NCBI GenBank assembly: GCA_032173965.1
Contig: CM063292.1
Location: 6,978,001 to 7,042,000 of the forward strand
Length of the DNA: 64,000 bases
Source: Sitta carolinensis
Lineage: Eukaryota > Chordata > Aves > Passeriformes > Sittidae
Reading direction: 5' to 3'
Positions 26,701 through 34,880 of the stretch are shown piece by piece (positions within the stretch are counted from its first letter, which is position 1; each line of letters begins with the position of its first letter). A program made the position numbers and the translations under genes. The notes beneath the pieces were generated by a model. It did no database searches and was not told the DNA's origin. It worked only from the letters and a program-made list of their open reading frames with translations.

Positions 26701-27660
26701 AACATAGAGCATCCACTGCAAAACTGGAGAGAGGAGCTGTGTGTATAAATACCTGTATATAAATTGAAGAGTAATAGGATTTTAATTGCAAAATATAATT
26801 TGGCTGTATTTGTAGTTAAACACTGGGCTTTTGAGAATTAACCATGGTTAGCAAGCATGTCCTGCCATTGCAGTTAACTAAGATTTCACCAATGTAGCAT
26901 AGTCCAAGTCCTAAAAGCCTGACTCATGACACCTAACTGAAATGTCTGAGAAAAGAGGTTTCTGAGGTTCCCTGCAGGGTGGAAGGGAGAGCAGGAAGTC
27001 TCTGCAGAAAGTGCTGGAATGCAAGCACAGAGCAGAGCACTGTGCAGGGCCTGGGCAATCCGAGTTCCCTGAGGTCTGTGTGCAGGTAAACTCCACGTGA
27101 TGATGATGATGGCAGCCAGCAACCTGTACCAAATCTGGACTGGGTTCATTTGTATGAGTACCTGGCTTTGGAACAACATTTGTAATCAGAGATGTAAACA
27201 CAGAGTGCTTTTTTTACCCTCTAATGTGGAACTTCCTCTAGTCTTTCTGATCTACAAAGGGTGCTCCAAATTTTTTAGTTCCTTCATCTTTTGACCCCCC
27301 TATAATATTAGCTCTACCTCAATCAAGTTAACAAATCTCTTAACAAAAATTTAGTGGCTCTTGAGATAAAGCAAGAAACAAGAAAAAAGAGATGAAAGCT
27401 CATTCATGTTTCTTCTCCTTTGAATTGAGTTACTCATCATGTTTTTAATATTACCAAAGGCATACAAGGGTGTGGGACTATTGCCTGAATTGCAGGCTTT
27501 CTAAAACACAGTCTTACCATATTGCTTGGGTTTCTGTCCTTCAGATGATCCTTCTTGTGTGGATTTCTTCACTTGGTGTCATCTGGTGCCCCAGCATGGT
27601 GTCTGTAACCACAAATTTTATGGCAAGCAATGTTGTAAATCATGTACGAAGAAGAACTGA
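930..27660 (+). CDS. ADAMTS16: ADAMTS16, 3' half (ten exons, 5' end outside window)
   Basis: Joined coding exons: 930-1060, 1205-1328, 2828-3072, 13551-13692, 14876-15002, 19502-19706, 22146-22337, 22652-22864, 23855-24002 and 27545-27660. Every junction is GT-AG and the phases match, giving one frame of about 546 residues plus stop. Domains in order: end of the cysteine-rich domain, spacer, five TSRs each with a C-x-x-S/T-C-G core, and a C-terminal PLAC domain with six cysteines. ADAMTS16 is a secreted extracellular-matrix metalloprotease studied in kidney, gonad and blood-pressure biology; its catalytic domain is not in this window. ADAMTS18 is the nearest paralogue, but the near-identity to the human ADAMTS16 C terminus that I recall (PLAC ending in CCKSCT plus basic residues) favours ADAMTS16. 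If the 23-exon human structure holds, these are exons 14-23 (inference). No frameshift or premature stop is seen. Confidence 0.93.
1205..1328 (+). CDS. ADAMTS16: ADAMTS16 exon, end of cysteine-rich domain into spacer
   Basis: This 124-bp exon follows the acceptor TTGCAG (ends 1204) and precedes the donor GTAAGG at 1329. It encodes 41 residues beginning QVGCDHGLGSK, including DACGVCKGDNSTCK, the motif that closes the cysteine-rich region in ADAMTS proteins, and ending in HKAN. One base remains for the next codon (phase 1). N-S-T is a potential N-glycosylation sequon. The start is fixed by the phase-0 end of the previous exon and by homology (CE then x-VGCDH). Confidence 0.93.
1329..2827 (+). 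other. ADAMTS16: ADAMTS16 intron carrying a solo LTR
   Basis: This 1.5-kb intron holds an antisense solo LTR at 2217-2672 (listed separately). Nothing else recognisable was found; the ORFs of 60-93 codons in it overlap on both strands and resemble no protein I know. Confidence 0.8.
2212..2677 (-). mobile_element. Solo LTR of an endogenous retrovirus with 5-bp target-site duplication
   Basis: Read on the minus strand, 2672 down to 2217 starts TGTTATAAATG and ends TTTTTCA, the TG...CA ends of a retroviral LTR, 456 bp long. Identical GCATG pentamers flank it at 2212-2216 and 2673-2677. In LTR orientation there is a TATAAAAAG box (2354-2346) and an ATTAAA polyadenylation-type signal about 85 nt further on (2262-2257), as expected for U3-R-U5. 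No internal retroviral gene is beside it, so it is a solo LTR left by recombination. A 5-bp duplication fits ERVL- or ERV1-like elements; I cannot name the family. It is antisense to ADAMTS16. Confidence 0.82.
2828..3072 (+). CDS. ADAMTS16: ADAMTS16 exon, spacer domain
   Basis: This 245-bp exon follows the acceptor CTCACAG (ends 2827) and precedes GTAAGC at 3073. It completes the Asp codon split from the previous exon and adds 81 residues. They include the signature RSIVLQELHVSPSYLAVRSL, then YYLTGDW, IDWPGKFPFAGT and PTNETLVFE. This is the cysteine-free spacer, a matrix and substrate exosite in the family. N-E-T is a potential N-glycosylation site. The exon is strikingly GC- and CpG-rich (about 23 CpGs, mostly in third-position C or G), unlike the AT-rich exons on either side. 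It ends in phase 0. Confidence 0.94.
5018..5046 (+). repeat. A29 homopolymer
   Basis: An uninterrupted run of 29 A. No retroposon body or target-site duplication was recognised beside it. Confidence 0.95.
7889..7909 (+). repeat. T21 homopolymer
   Basis: A run of about 21 T, preceded by a shorter run (TTTTTTC) in the same intron. Confidence 0.9.
9506..9617 (+). repeat. Direct repeat, copy 1
   Basis: About 112 bp aligns with 10830-10939 in the same orientation. The core at 9533-9574 is identical over 42 bp to 10857-10898, and both copies end in TGTACT-N-TTTTTCAG. The core contains the perfect palindrome ATTGCAACTTTGCAAT (9543-9558). Weaker similarity extends upstream of 9506. No known repeat family was recognised. 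Confidence 0.75.
10830..10939 (+). repeat. Direct repeat, copy 2
   Basis: Partner of 9506-9617, about 1.32 kb downstream. The same 42-bp core lies at 10857-10898 and the palindrome at 10867-10882. The flanks are diverged, with small gaps, while the core is unchanged. Confidence 0.75.
13551..13692 (+). CDS. ADAMTS16: ADAMTS16 exon, end of spacer into TSR2
   Basis: This 142-bp exon follows the acceptor CTCTACAG (ends 13550) and precedes GTAGGT at 13693. It encodes 47 residues starting ILLQGKNPGISWEY, ending SECSATCGG, plus one base. The first part finishes the spacer; the last part opens the second TSR of the full protein with its C-x-x-T-C-G core, a likely O-fucosylation motif. The linker between has an N-R-T sequon. 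The linker differs most from human, while the ILxQGKNPGI start is conserved. Confidence 0.92.
13693..14875 (+). other. ADAMTS16: ADAMTS16 intron
   Basis: A 1.2-kb AT-rich intron with no recognisable element. Confidence 0.8.
14876..15002 (+). CDS. ADAMTS16: ADAMTS16 exon, rest of TSR2
   Basis: This 127-bp exon follows TTCCCCAG (ends 14875) and precedes GTAAGT at 15003. Two bases complete a Gly codon, 41 residues run from HITAKAICLED to TNPCPA, and two bases are left over (phase 2). Cysteines at residues 8, 21, 34 and 39 of the exon complete the six-cysteine TSR2. N-T-S is a potential N-glycosylation site. Confidence 0.92.
15994..16007 (-). promoter_or_regulatory. Candidate CTCF motif
   Basis: On the minus strand this reads CCAGCAGATGACGC, 13 of 14 matches to the consensus CCASYAGRKGGCRS, with the mismatch inside the GGC core. 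Motif match only. Confidence 0.3.
17060..17083 (+). repeat. A24 homopolymer
   Basis: An uninterrupted run of about 24 A inside an intron. No retroposon was recognised upstream. Confidence 0.93.
18550..18965 (-). mobile_element. CR1 LINE 3' fragment
   Basis: Read on the + strand it has the antisense CR1 order: AGAATCATAAAGTCAC, TTTGGGTTGGAAGGGACATT, CCAGCCTGGCCTTGGGCACT, CTAATCTAAACCTGTCCTCC, AAGTCCCCCTCCAGCTCTC and finally CCCAGCTTTCCCAGCC. That places the CR1 3' terminus at the left and the element on the minus strand. It is truncated at its 5' side, as most avian CR1 copies are. The ORF across it is not coding. Confidence 0.9.
19502..19706 (+). CDS. ADAMTS16: ADAMTS16 exon, TSR3 and start of TSR4
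   Basis: This 205-bp exon follows TCCTTTAAG (ends 19501) and precedes GTAATT at 19707. One base completes the Tyr codon left by the previous exon; 68 residues follow, from WSAGEWSTCSKSCGGG to EWSPGPWSQ. The six cysteines of TSR3 are all here (ending CPP) and the Trp segment of TSR4 begins at the end. CSKSCGGG carries the O-fucosylation pattern. It ends in phase 0, exactly before the first TSR4 cysteine. Confidence 0.93.
20753..20787 (+). repeat. (AAAT)n microsatellite
   Basis: About nine tandem AAAT units, uninterrupted. Confidence 0.95.
21004..21215 (-). mobile_element. CR1 LINE 3' fragment, internally deleted
   Basis: The + strand reads GTAGAATCACAGAATGGTTT then AGGTTGGAAGGGACCTTAAA, followed by CCAGCCTGGCCTTGGGCACT and CTGACATCTAATCTAAACC, so the CR1 lies on the minus strand. 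Compared with the copy at 18550-18965, about 30 bp (the GGGCACCCTGTGCC part) is missing. A short flanking poly-A run lies at about 20983-20994. Confidence 0.9.
22146..22337 (+). CDS. ADAMTS16: ADAMTS16 exon, TSR4 and start of TSR5
   Basis: This 192-bp, phase 0-0 exon has exactly 64 codons. It follows CCATCACAG (ends 22145) and precedes GTAAAG at 22338. It starts CSKTCGRGMKKRDVYC, includes LPESMC and CVLGRCPKN, and ends LQWVISSWSE, the Trp segment of TSR5. All six TSR4 cysteines are present. CVLGRCPKN-x-RLQWV is nearly the human ADAMTS16 sequence and is a good discriminator for the gene. Skipping this exon would keep the frame. Confidence 0.94.
22338..22651 (+). other. ADAMTS16: ADAMTS16 intron, 314 bp
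   Basis: A short intron. The acceptor is TGCCTCTGCAG, ending 22651. No repeat was seen. Confidence 0.85.
22652..22864 (+). CDS. ADAMTS16: ADAMTS16 exon, TSR5 and start of TSR6
   Basis: This 213-bp, phase 0-0 exon has 71 codons and precedes the donor GTAGGA at 22865. It begins CSASCGPGLRQRELKC, continues LVTFPQRRCRNIKKPN and EEACNKGACPS, and ends VSGWYSSPWQQ, the Trp segment of TSR6. The six TSR5 cysteines are intact. The basic patch RRCRNIKK could bind polyanions such as heparan sulfate (inference). Like its neighbour, it could be skipped without a frameshift. Confidence 0.94.
22865..23854 (+). other. ADAMTS16: ADAMTS16 intron, 990 bp
   Basis: Nothing recognisable beyond splice signals. The acceptor CCCTGCTCAG ends at 23854. 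Confidence 0.85.
23855..24002 (+). CDS. ADAMTS16: ADAMTS16 exon, TSR6
   Basis: This 148-bp exon has 49 codons plus one base (phase 1) and precedes GTAAAA at 24003. It starts CTVTCGGGVQTRSVQCLRQG and ends RACNTNFCPGPGKR. All six cysteines of the last TSR are present. A dibasic KR separates it from the PLAC domain; the human protein also has KR there. The exon is GC-rich compared with the terminal exon. Confidence 0.94.
24003..27544 (+). other. ADAMTS16: ADAMTS16 last intron, 3.5 kb
   Basis: Mostly unique sequence. A short T-rich stretch lies at about 25861-25902 and a small ATG/ATC microrepeat at about 27096-27110. No mobile element was recognised. Confidence 0.8.
27545..27660 (+). CDS. ADAMTS16: ADAMTS16 terminal exon, PLAC domain and stop
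   Basis: After the acceptor CCTTCAG (ends 27544), two bases complete an Asp codon and 37 residues follow: DPSCVDFFTWCHLV, PQHGVCNHKFYGKQCC, then KSCTKKN, with TGA at 27658-27660. This is a complete PLAC (protease and lacunin) domain with its six cysteines, the usual C terminus of the ADAMTS6/7/10/12/16/17/18 type. It differs from human by only a few residues, mainly the last ones (KKN against RKI as I recall). Confidence 0.96.
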
Positions 27661-28420
27661 TAGCAGCGTGTTATCTGAACCCTTCAGTGACAGGATTTTC
27701 TTCTTCAATTTATGTTGGAATTATCTCTGCTTTGAGGCAAGACATGGTGCCACATAAACCACTGATGGAAGAGACATTTTTTTCTAAGGGAATGTCTGAG
27801 GTACAGTAATTGTTGGATATATGTTGAAAAAGGAATGTTTCTTTCTTATTTTTTTCTTAATTTGCTGACCTCACTAAAGCACAGGGTACTATGGATCACT
27901 TGAACACTGAGACTCGAGGGGAAGTTCTTCTTTCTTTAAAAGTGTCATTTTGCACTGTCACATGTTTCAAGGAAGAAACTGAGGCAAGGGAGCCTTTTCA
28001 GGCTGATTTTCCAGAGTACAGAGCGGGCGAGCTTGGCAGCTGGAGGAGGAAGGCACAGCGTGGCAGCAGGACAGCTCACAGCATCAGGAGCTGTCCTTTC
28101 CTGTTTTTGACTGTTGTCCCAGGGTGAGGAAGCTGTTTGCTGCCCTGGAGGGACACCCATGGCTGCGGGCTGGAGAAGGCAGAGTCACACGTGTGGCCAC
28201 CAGAAGTAAATAGTGCACTACAAAGATATTATGGTGCTTCTCTACCAGACTTGCTGCTGGAAAAGCAAGTTGTGCATCATGCTAATGTTTTTATAATTTT
28301 TGAAGAATTCATTTTTCTGCTTCGTGTAGAAACTCAGAGGTGGTTAACTAGTAACTTGAAATGTATTCCTAGAAATATGCAGCGTTAGGATATTTGGACT
28401 TTTAATATTGCTGTGTTACA

Positions 28421-28426
28421 AATAAA
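28421..28426 (+). promoter_or_regulatory. ADAMTS16: Candidate proximal poly(A) signal AATAAA
   Basis: Canonical hexamer 761 nt after the stop codon. It would give a short 3' UTR. Confidence 0.4.
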
Positions 28427-28770
28427 ATAGAATTTCATATTTCAACTAACTCAAGGAACTTGGATTGATTGAGCTCAATGGTTATGTTTTCAACTTTCTA
28501 AGCTCATTAGATATGTAATTTTAAAATTTAAACTTGATATTTTTGAGTAGTTTTGTTTCAGAAGCTAGATTGTTCGAATGCCAAGATACTGAAGAATGTC
28601 TTCCTTCTAATCTCAAATCTCTCTGCAAATTTTGTTTCATCCATTACCCAAAGGAACTAACAAGAATATTGCAGTCCATTAATTCATGCTGAGCTTCTCT
28701 AGACAGTTATTTATTCACATGTTACACAAAAACAAGCATGAAAAGATAAATGGATTATTTACTCTTACCA

Positions 28771-28776
28771 AATAAA
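28771..28776 (+). promoter_or_regulatory. ADAMTS16: Candidate poly(A) signal AATAAA
   Basis: Canonical hexamer about 1.1 kb after the stop, in AT-rich sequence with no obvious GT-rich element close behind. Confidence 0.25.
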
Positions 28777-29501
28777 AGTCAATTCTATTTTTGTACACTC
28801 TCCTAACACTTGTACTTAGCTCAGAATCCACCAGCAAACAGAATTGTGAACATGCTGATATTTGTGGCCGTTCAGCATCGAGATGTTCGATGGCACCATG
28901 TATCAAATGGTTTATGCATTGAAAAACCCCAACCTATTTGCCAAACCCATTCCGAGACAGAGCTGGGTCCGACTGTAATTTTCTGGGGAGTGCCCATGAG
29001 GGATGTATTTATCTAATTCCACCCAATCCCACAACTTTGTTTGATGAATGTAGTTCAGTCAGAGTGTTTTTTTTAAAGTATGGTTTCAGTGCAGGATTAG
29101 CCAGCTCAGCACTAATGCCAGACAGTGGTCACTTAAAATTAGCAGTTCCTTCTGAAACAATTTAAATTAAAAACATGTATTCTGTGATACTTTAGGAAAT
29201 GATTGGAAACATATCTCAACCTACACCGCTCTGTCTTGATATTGGACATTGTGTAATTATAACCTTTTTTCTAGGAAAACTACAAAAGTTGTTTTTGTTT
29301 TGTTTTTTTATAATTGTGTCCTTTTTATTATTTGATGTAAAATAATTAATTTATTAATGCATAGCTTTTCCTTTATATTTCTTTGCTCACTTCCTTAAGT
29401 GAGAACTGAGGAAAGAAAATGGTAGTGTCACAAAGTATGAATTATGGTGTAAAAAAAGCAAAAACTATAAGTGTAATATTTAATTATTTTATAAGCTTTG
29501 T

Positions 29502-29556
29502 AATAAAATACTCTAACTGTTTCATTATATTTGGAATTGTAAAATTCATGAATAAA
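29502..29556 (+). promoter_or_regulatory. ADAMTS16: Candidate distal poly(A) signals (two AATAAA)
   Basis: AATAAA at 29502-29507 and again at 29551-29556, the second followed by GGCTGTGTG about 40 nt on. This is the best candidate for the end of a 1.9-kb 3' UTR. Confidence 0.45.
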
Positions 29557-29580
29557 ATATGGAGGTTATAAGTAAATATC

Positions 29581-32500
29581 AAGTGTTATAAAGGCTGTGT
29601 GCATTTCCTTGCATATTTTATCACATAAAGAGAAGGTTATCCTGTTTTTCTGCTGCTGTGTAACTGGGAAATTGGGCTAAAAAGGCAAAACAGGGCAAAA
29701 ATCCATGGTTTGATTTGCATGACAACACAAATGCTGAAATACACAGCAGTACATGTGCAAGACAACCCTGAGCTGTCCCTCAGCAGAGGCAGTGGGAGCT
29801 GCGTGCCCCAGGACCAGCAGGATTCTGCCCTGCCCTTACCTGCAAGGAGTGTTCAAGGGCAGGAGCCTCCCTCAGCACAGCAGGAGCTTTTACAGCCTCT
29901 CCCTTCTGCCTGGGGATACTGGATTTTTCTAAACCTGGCTAAGAACTTCCCGAGCCAGTCCCTAGGAGGGAGGGTATCATTCCACTGATCATTTCAGATC
30001 TATTCTCCAGCATATCTTGGTGCTTTTCCCTTCATTCACAGTCACTCATTGCTCTCATAAGAGCCAGATATCCAGAGGGCTGTTGATAGAAATACTGAGG
30101 TGCCTCTGACACACAGTACAACCCAGTAAGCAATAACAGATCAGTCTGCTCCTGAAGGGCTCCCAGCAAGAGCTCTTTGGAATGGGATTTGGACTTGTGA
30201 TATAAATAATTAATATGCCCACACAGGAGTTCAGACTACAAACTGCTAAGTGTTTGGGGCTAGAATTTTGGAATTAAAATGAACCGATGGCTGTCAGTGA
30301 ATTACAGTGTTGTAGGGGGCTGTTGAAAGAGGAAATATTGCATAAAGATGTGCTATTGTGTGCTTGGATCCCCCCCAAGTCCACAACTGTTTTATTGCTG
30401 AGCCCTTACAACGGTATTTGGTACACAAAGCTTGGCAGTTTGCTGGAAGTGTATTGCTGCAAGGCTCGCTTTATAAAGCAGAATGGGGTCTTTTCACAAA
30501 GGAATAGCTCAATTTCCTGTAGTCAGATTTCATCACTCAGGTAAAGGATGCATCTGCCCAAAACTCAAACAGATATTTAATGAATAGCTTGTTGTGTAAA
30601 TCAAACTCAACTCGCTCAGATGCCCAGAAGACATGAAATGCTGGAGACAGATGAATGTTTCACTGCATGTGGTTTTATGGTAACATGATCCATATCCCAT
30701 ATTTCCTTTATTTTTTAGCAAATCCTATTCAAAAGCATCAAGAAAATAAATTAACATTATTATTTCTATTGTGATTGAAGTGCAGCCTTACAGAGTCACT
30801 GGGATGCCATTGTGTTCATGTGTGCACAGGTCACGAGGGGCTCAGAGTCCTGAGAGTGCCACAAGAAGCTGAGGAAAAAGCACATTATTAGGGAGCTCAT
30901 GGTGAATAGGAGGAAGAGTGCTGCTGGTGGTTGACTGTCTGTGGACAGTGCAGGACATCTCCAGGGCAGCTCTGTGCAGGTGAGATCTGAAGGAGCAATA
31001 CTGAGGAACTTTATCCTGACGCTGCTTTGAAAGCAGAAATGAGGTGTGTTCAGTGCTGAGTCCTAACCAAGACAGGGAGTGTCCCAAGAGGAGGGAAATC
31101 CATCTGGATCCCTCACCTGCCAGTTACTGGGGACTGGAAGTGAGGATTTGGCAAAGCAGTAAGCCTCCTTCTTGTCAAAAGAGTCCTGAAATAAGGGGAT
31201 GCATCTTCCAGGAGAGGCTTTAAATTCCTCCCCAGGCACTACTGTAGGAACCTCAGCCAAATCAAGCTGAGCTCCCTGCACCACCACGCTGGGTATTCTC
31301 CATCCCCTGCTCCTCAGCACAAATGTGGGCCCAGGCTGGGCTGGAATGTGTCCCCTGGTGTGGCTCCCACTCTGCATCTCCCCCTGGAGCTGCCCACGAG
31401 CACAGACCATGGCAGAGCTGATCCTCAGGTTCCTGCCAGCATCACAGTGCTCAGGGAAGCCACAGCCTCTGCCTGCAGCACAGGCCATCAGAAACACCCT
31501 CTGGCCTCCCAGCACACACCAGGCAGGGCTCGGGGAAGGGGACCAAACATCTGCCAGCTGGGCTGAGCCACAGACGAAATCTGAATTCCTCAATTCACAA
31601 TATGGGGTAGTAACATCAAAAGCATTTTCCTTATGTTCCCTGAAGAAAAACATCTATTATGGGGCCTATGTTTCAAGCTACTAAATATGTTATGTGCTTT
31701 CTGTTCGATAATAAGAATTATTCAGTCATGAACAGAACCAGTTTTAATTTCTGGATTCTGCCAACATAGGCAGGAGCCTTCAGCTAAGTTCTAACTTCCA
31801 GGCTTAATTTGTAAGCATTGAATCAAGCTCTTGCCACCATCCATGTCAGCCTCAACACTGCTGTGTGCCTACTGCAAACAATGACAGATCTTCAGTATCC
31901 CTTGGGCTGCCAGACTCATTATGTTCTGCTGTGATAATGTTCACTAATCCTTTCATAATAACATAGCAAAGCTGAAAAAAAAAAAATCTCGTTCAAGAGG
32001 ACTATGAATGGATTTTATGGGGAATGTTTACTTGAGAAGCTCTTACCTGTGGAGACCGAAGAGATTTTAAAGGAGAGCATACACAAGAATTTCATTTTTT
32101 GGGATCTCCTTTGGCACCTTCTCATTATCACCACAACATCTGAATCTGGTCTGTCTGATAGGACAAACTGAAGGCATTCTCCCCAAAGCAGGAATGCCCC
32201 ACCAACACTCTGCTTCCATGGAAATAATGGTCCTCTACTGTCTCTCTCTAGACTAGTTGAAGAGAGTCAGGATATCTATTAAAGGAATTTTCACTTTTGA
32301 AGACTTTAACTGTACAGCTCTCTCCAGTGATATTTTAAGTGGGTCAGAACATTTCACTCTTAGAGAGATATTGCCTGTCAGCAGAAAGCTCACCAGCTCA
32401 GGTTTTGTAAAAATAAACCACAGATGCCAAGTTGCCCAGAACTTCCATGAACCTGGACTTTGCTGGTGTGTGGGGAGAAATCAACCAACACAGACAATAA

Positions 32501-33227
32501 CAGGCTGAAAGCACAGCTCTCTGCCATTAAATATAAGATATACTTCTTCAAACTGTATCATTTCCCACAGCTTCATTCAGAGGGGTTTGGTGCCCACTTC
32601 CAAAATACTAGTGGCAAACCCCAAATTGTGAATAAACAAACTGGACCATCTCATGTGAAAAGCATCCAGCTATTGATTGAGGCTGCCAGGCATTATAAGG
32701 GGCTGTGATATCCACTGACCATGTTACACAACCCTGAGCTGGCCTCATGTCCTGTGGCCACTCAACGGCTAATGCTGACATTTTATTTTGTTGGTTTTCA
32801 GTTGCAACTTTTAATGAAAATCATGAATTTGGTATAAAGTTATTGTTCAGGTAAAATCAAGTGTCAGGATTAGCCTGCTGATCTCCATCTCCAGCAGAGC
32901 TGTGTGACATTTGGCACACGGGCTGGGGAGCAGAGCAGTAGGGACCAGCCCCGAGCTCTCTGGGGCACGCTGGACCTCTGTCCCACCCATCTGCCATTCC
33001 ATTTCTCCTGGGCACAGTGGCTCTGCCCTAGAACCTGCACATGCTTGGGAATCCTGCCCACTTTCACCAGCCTTGCTACTAAAGAGTAAGGCAGGGTAAG
33101 GTGCTGGTAAGGTAGTGGTATGACCAGCACGGCAGAGCTGTAGCTCCTGTGCCCTTGTTCCTCAGGGCAGCTGGGGAGAGCTCTGGGGAGGAACCTTCAT
33201 CTGAGGATGCAGGAGCTCACAGAACTG
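29581..33227. other. Intergenic, no gene recognised
   Basis: No exon, known repeat or RNA gene was seen. A 196-codon open frame on the minus strand (31063-31653) lies in moderately GC-rich sequence; it resembles no protein I know and has no splice partner. Confidence 0.65.
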
Positions 33228-33370
33228 CTGTCCCTGCCCCTGGCAGTGGGCAGCCATTCCCCTGTGTCCTCTCACTCCAGGCCTTTGTCCAAAGTCCCCT
33301 TCTAGCTCTCGTGGAGTTCTTTAGGCACTGGAAAACCTCAATAGGGTCACCCTGGAGAGATTCCAGGTAT
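33228..33370 (-). mobile_element. CR1 LINE fragment
   Basis: The + strand reads GCAGCCATTCCCCTGTGTCC, CTCCAGGCCTTTGTCCAAAG, TCCCCTTCTAGCTCTCGTGG and AGGGTCACCCTGGAGA, the antisense order of the middle of the CR1 3' region. The 3' terminal part is absent from its left end. Confidence 0.8.
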
Positions 33371-34599
33371 TCGTGCACGTATTTTAACCTCTCCTACAAT
33401 CTCCTGTGAATTTGAATCTTTGACCTGCTGTATTGACTCTACTGTGAGGTGGCAGATGGTGTTTTTGCAAGTTCTTTGCTTGTGCTGAGGAAGGAAAAGG
33501 AGAAGTGGAACAGAAAAGTGGATTCTGTTTGGATTCTTTCTTGATTCTACACCTGTGACATAGCAGCCTGCTGTGGTCAGAGGCTGGATTTACTAAAACC
33601 AGCAATCACTTTCAGCCCTTTAACCCCCTCTCTCTAGATCACTATATCCATATCCCCTTTGGTTAAATGGTTCATTTTATTTAGGGCAGGAACAACTCAC
33701 ACCTCATGTCTGTATAAGGGCAATGCTGTGGGGTCCTGGTGTTCAGGTATCATTGTCCTGTAACAGCCCTGATCTGCTGAGAGCGTGACTTAGGGAGACT
33801 AAAACTCCTTTTTTAGTTCAGAGATTCCTCTGATCAGGCCGGTTTTACAAACTGCTACCCAGACTCTTCTTATCCACACACACACACACAATATATATAT
33901 ACACACACAAGACAGATTGTATATTTGCAGACTGTTTATCTAGATCTTGTTTTATGTAAGGAACATAATTAAGGTGAAAAAAAGCATCCAAACTATTCTG
34001 TATGTGCTATGTCTTCTTATCAGGGAACAGCCAGACTGAAGTAGCTCCCCAGCTTCCAAGATTGCACAATCCCACTCTGCCCAATAAGAGAGTGCTGCAG
34101 GAACTGGGCTGTTCTTGGTGCTGGCTTTTGTAAATGCACTTCCCTGAACTTCTCATTAACCTTCTGAACCTCATGCCTACTGGATGGATCCCAGCCAGCA
34201 TCCTCCACTACCAAAGGACTCTTTAAAAGGAGAGTTTACACCTCAGGTTCCAAACTGATTTACTGTGGCACACTAACTACACAGAAGAGGAAGGCAAACA
34301 GTGGATTTGCCTTTCTAAAAACAGCAGTTGATTAAAAAATAAAGTACCAATAATGCGAGAATCATACTGTCCTGAAACCTTCAGACGTTTTGGCACATAG
34401 CTCTGTCTCTCTCGGACAATTGCATCCCCTTTTTCACTGCTTCCCTCCTCTTGTTCCAGAGCTCCCCCCTGAAGCCATCGGGGGGTGGGAGCAGAGTGGG
34501 TTGTGAAGTGTCCTGGGATAATCCACTCTGACAGGGAACTGTGCTGATTAAAAGTTATGGCTTTGGAACAGCAAAGCTCCCACTGCTGTCCACGTAAAA
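33371..34599. other. Intergenic with a CA/TA microsatellite
   Basis: Apart from an alternating CA/TA tract at 33875-33908, nothing was recognised. Confidence 0.65.
33875..33908 (+). repeat. (CA)n(TA)n(CA)n microsatellite
   Basis: Alternating purine-pyrimidine tract: CA repeats, then TA repeats, then CA repeats. Confidence 0.93.
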
Positions 34600-34880
34600 G
34601 TTGCTGCTTTCTATTTAAACCTTAACAGTCAGATCTAATCAAGAGAAAATAAGGACGTTTTTATGAATTTCATGAGAAAAATTCCCCTCAGGTGTAGGGT
34701 GCACGGTTTGATCAGCTCCGGTTCATGCTTTAGCGTTTCATATTAACCCGGCCGACGCCGAGCCAAGAATTTAACATTCAAACTTGCCTGACGGCCAGGC
34801 AAAAACATTTTGGCAATTTGTTATTATTTCAGCTAAACTTGCAATATGCAAATTAGGATTTATGGCAAATGAGGGCTTAA
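34600..34880. promoter_or_regulatory. Candidate conserved noncoding element
   Basis: A non-repetitive block with a local CpG cluster (34749-34760, CGGCCGACGCCG) inside AT-rich sequence. It has a perfect inverted repeat TTGCCTG-5-CAGGCAA (34784-34802) resembling an NFI dimer site and an ATGCAAAT octamer (34846-34853). Regulatory function is inferred from motif density only. Confidence 0.35.

Larger units (their letters stand above)
27661..29580 (+). other. ADAMTS16: Probable ADAMTS16 3' UTR
   Basis: The sequence after the stop is AT-rich with no repeat. AATAAA hexamers occur at 28421, 28771, 29502 and 29551. The block at 29460-29560 is very AT-rich and is followed by a GT-rich stretch at about 29592-29600 (GGCTGTGTG), which fits a distal poly(A) site near 29575. 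The end used is unknown without RNA data. Confidence 0.55.

Noticed and set aside
930..27660. ADAMTS18 as the identity of the gene
   Set aside because: The cysteine-rich motif VKDGTLCSP, the CVLGRCPKN stretch and the PLAC ending fit ADAMTS16 better from memory; a sequence search would settle it.
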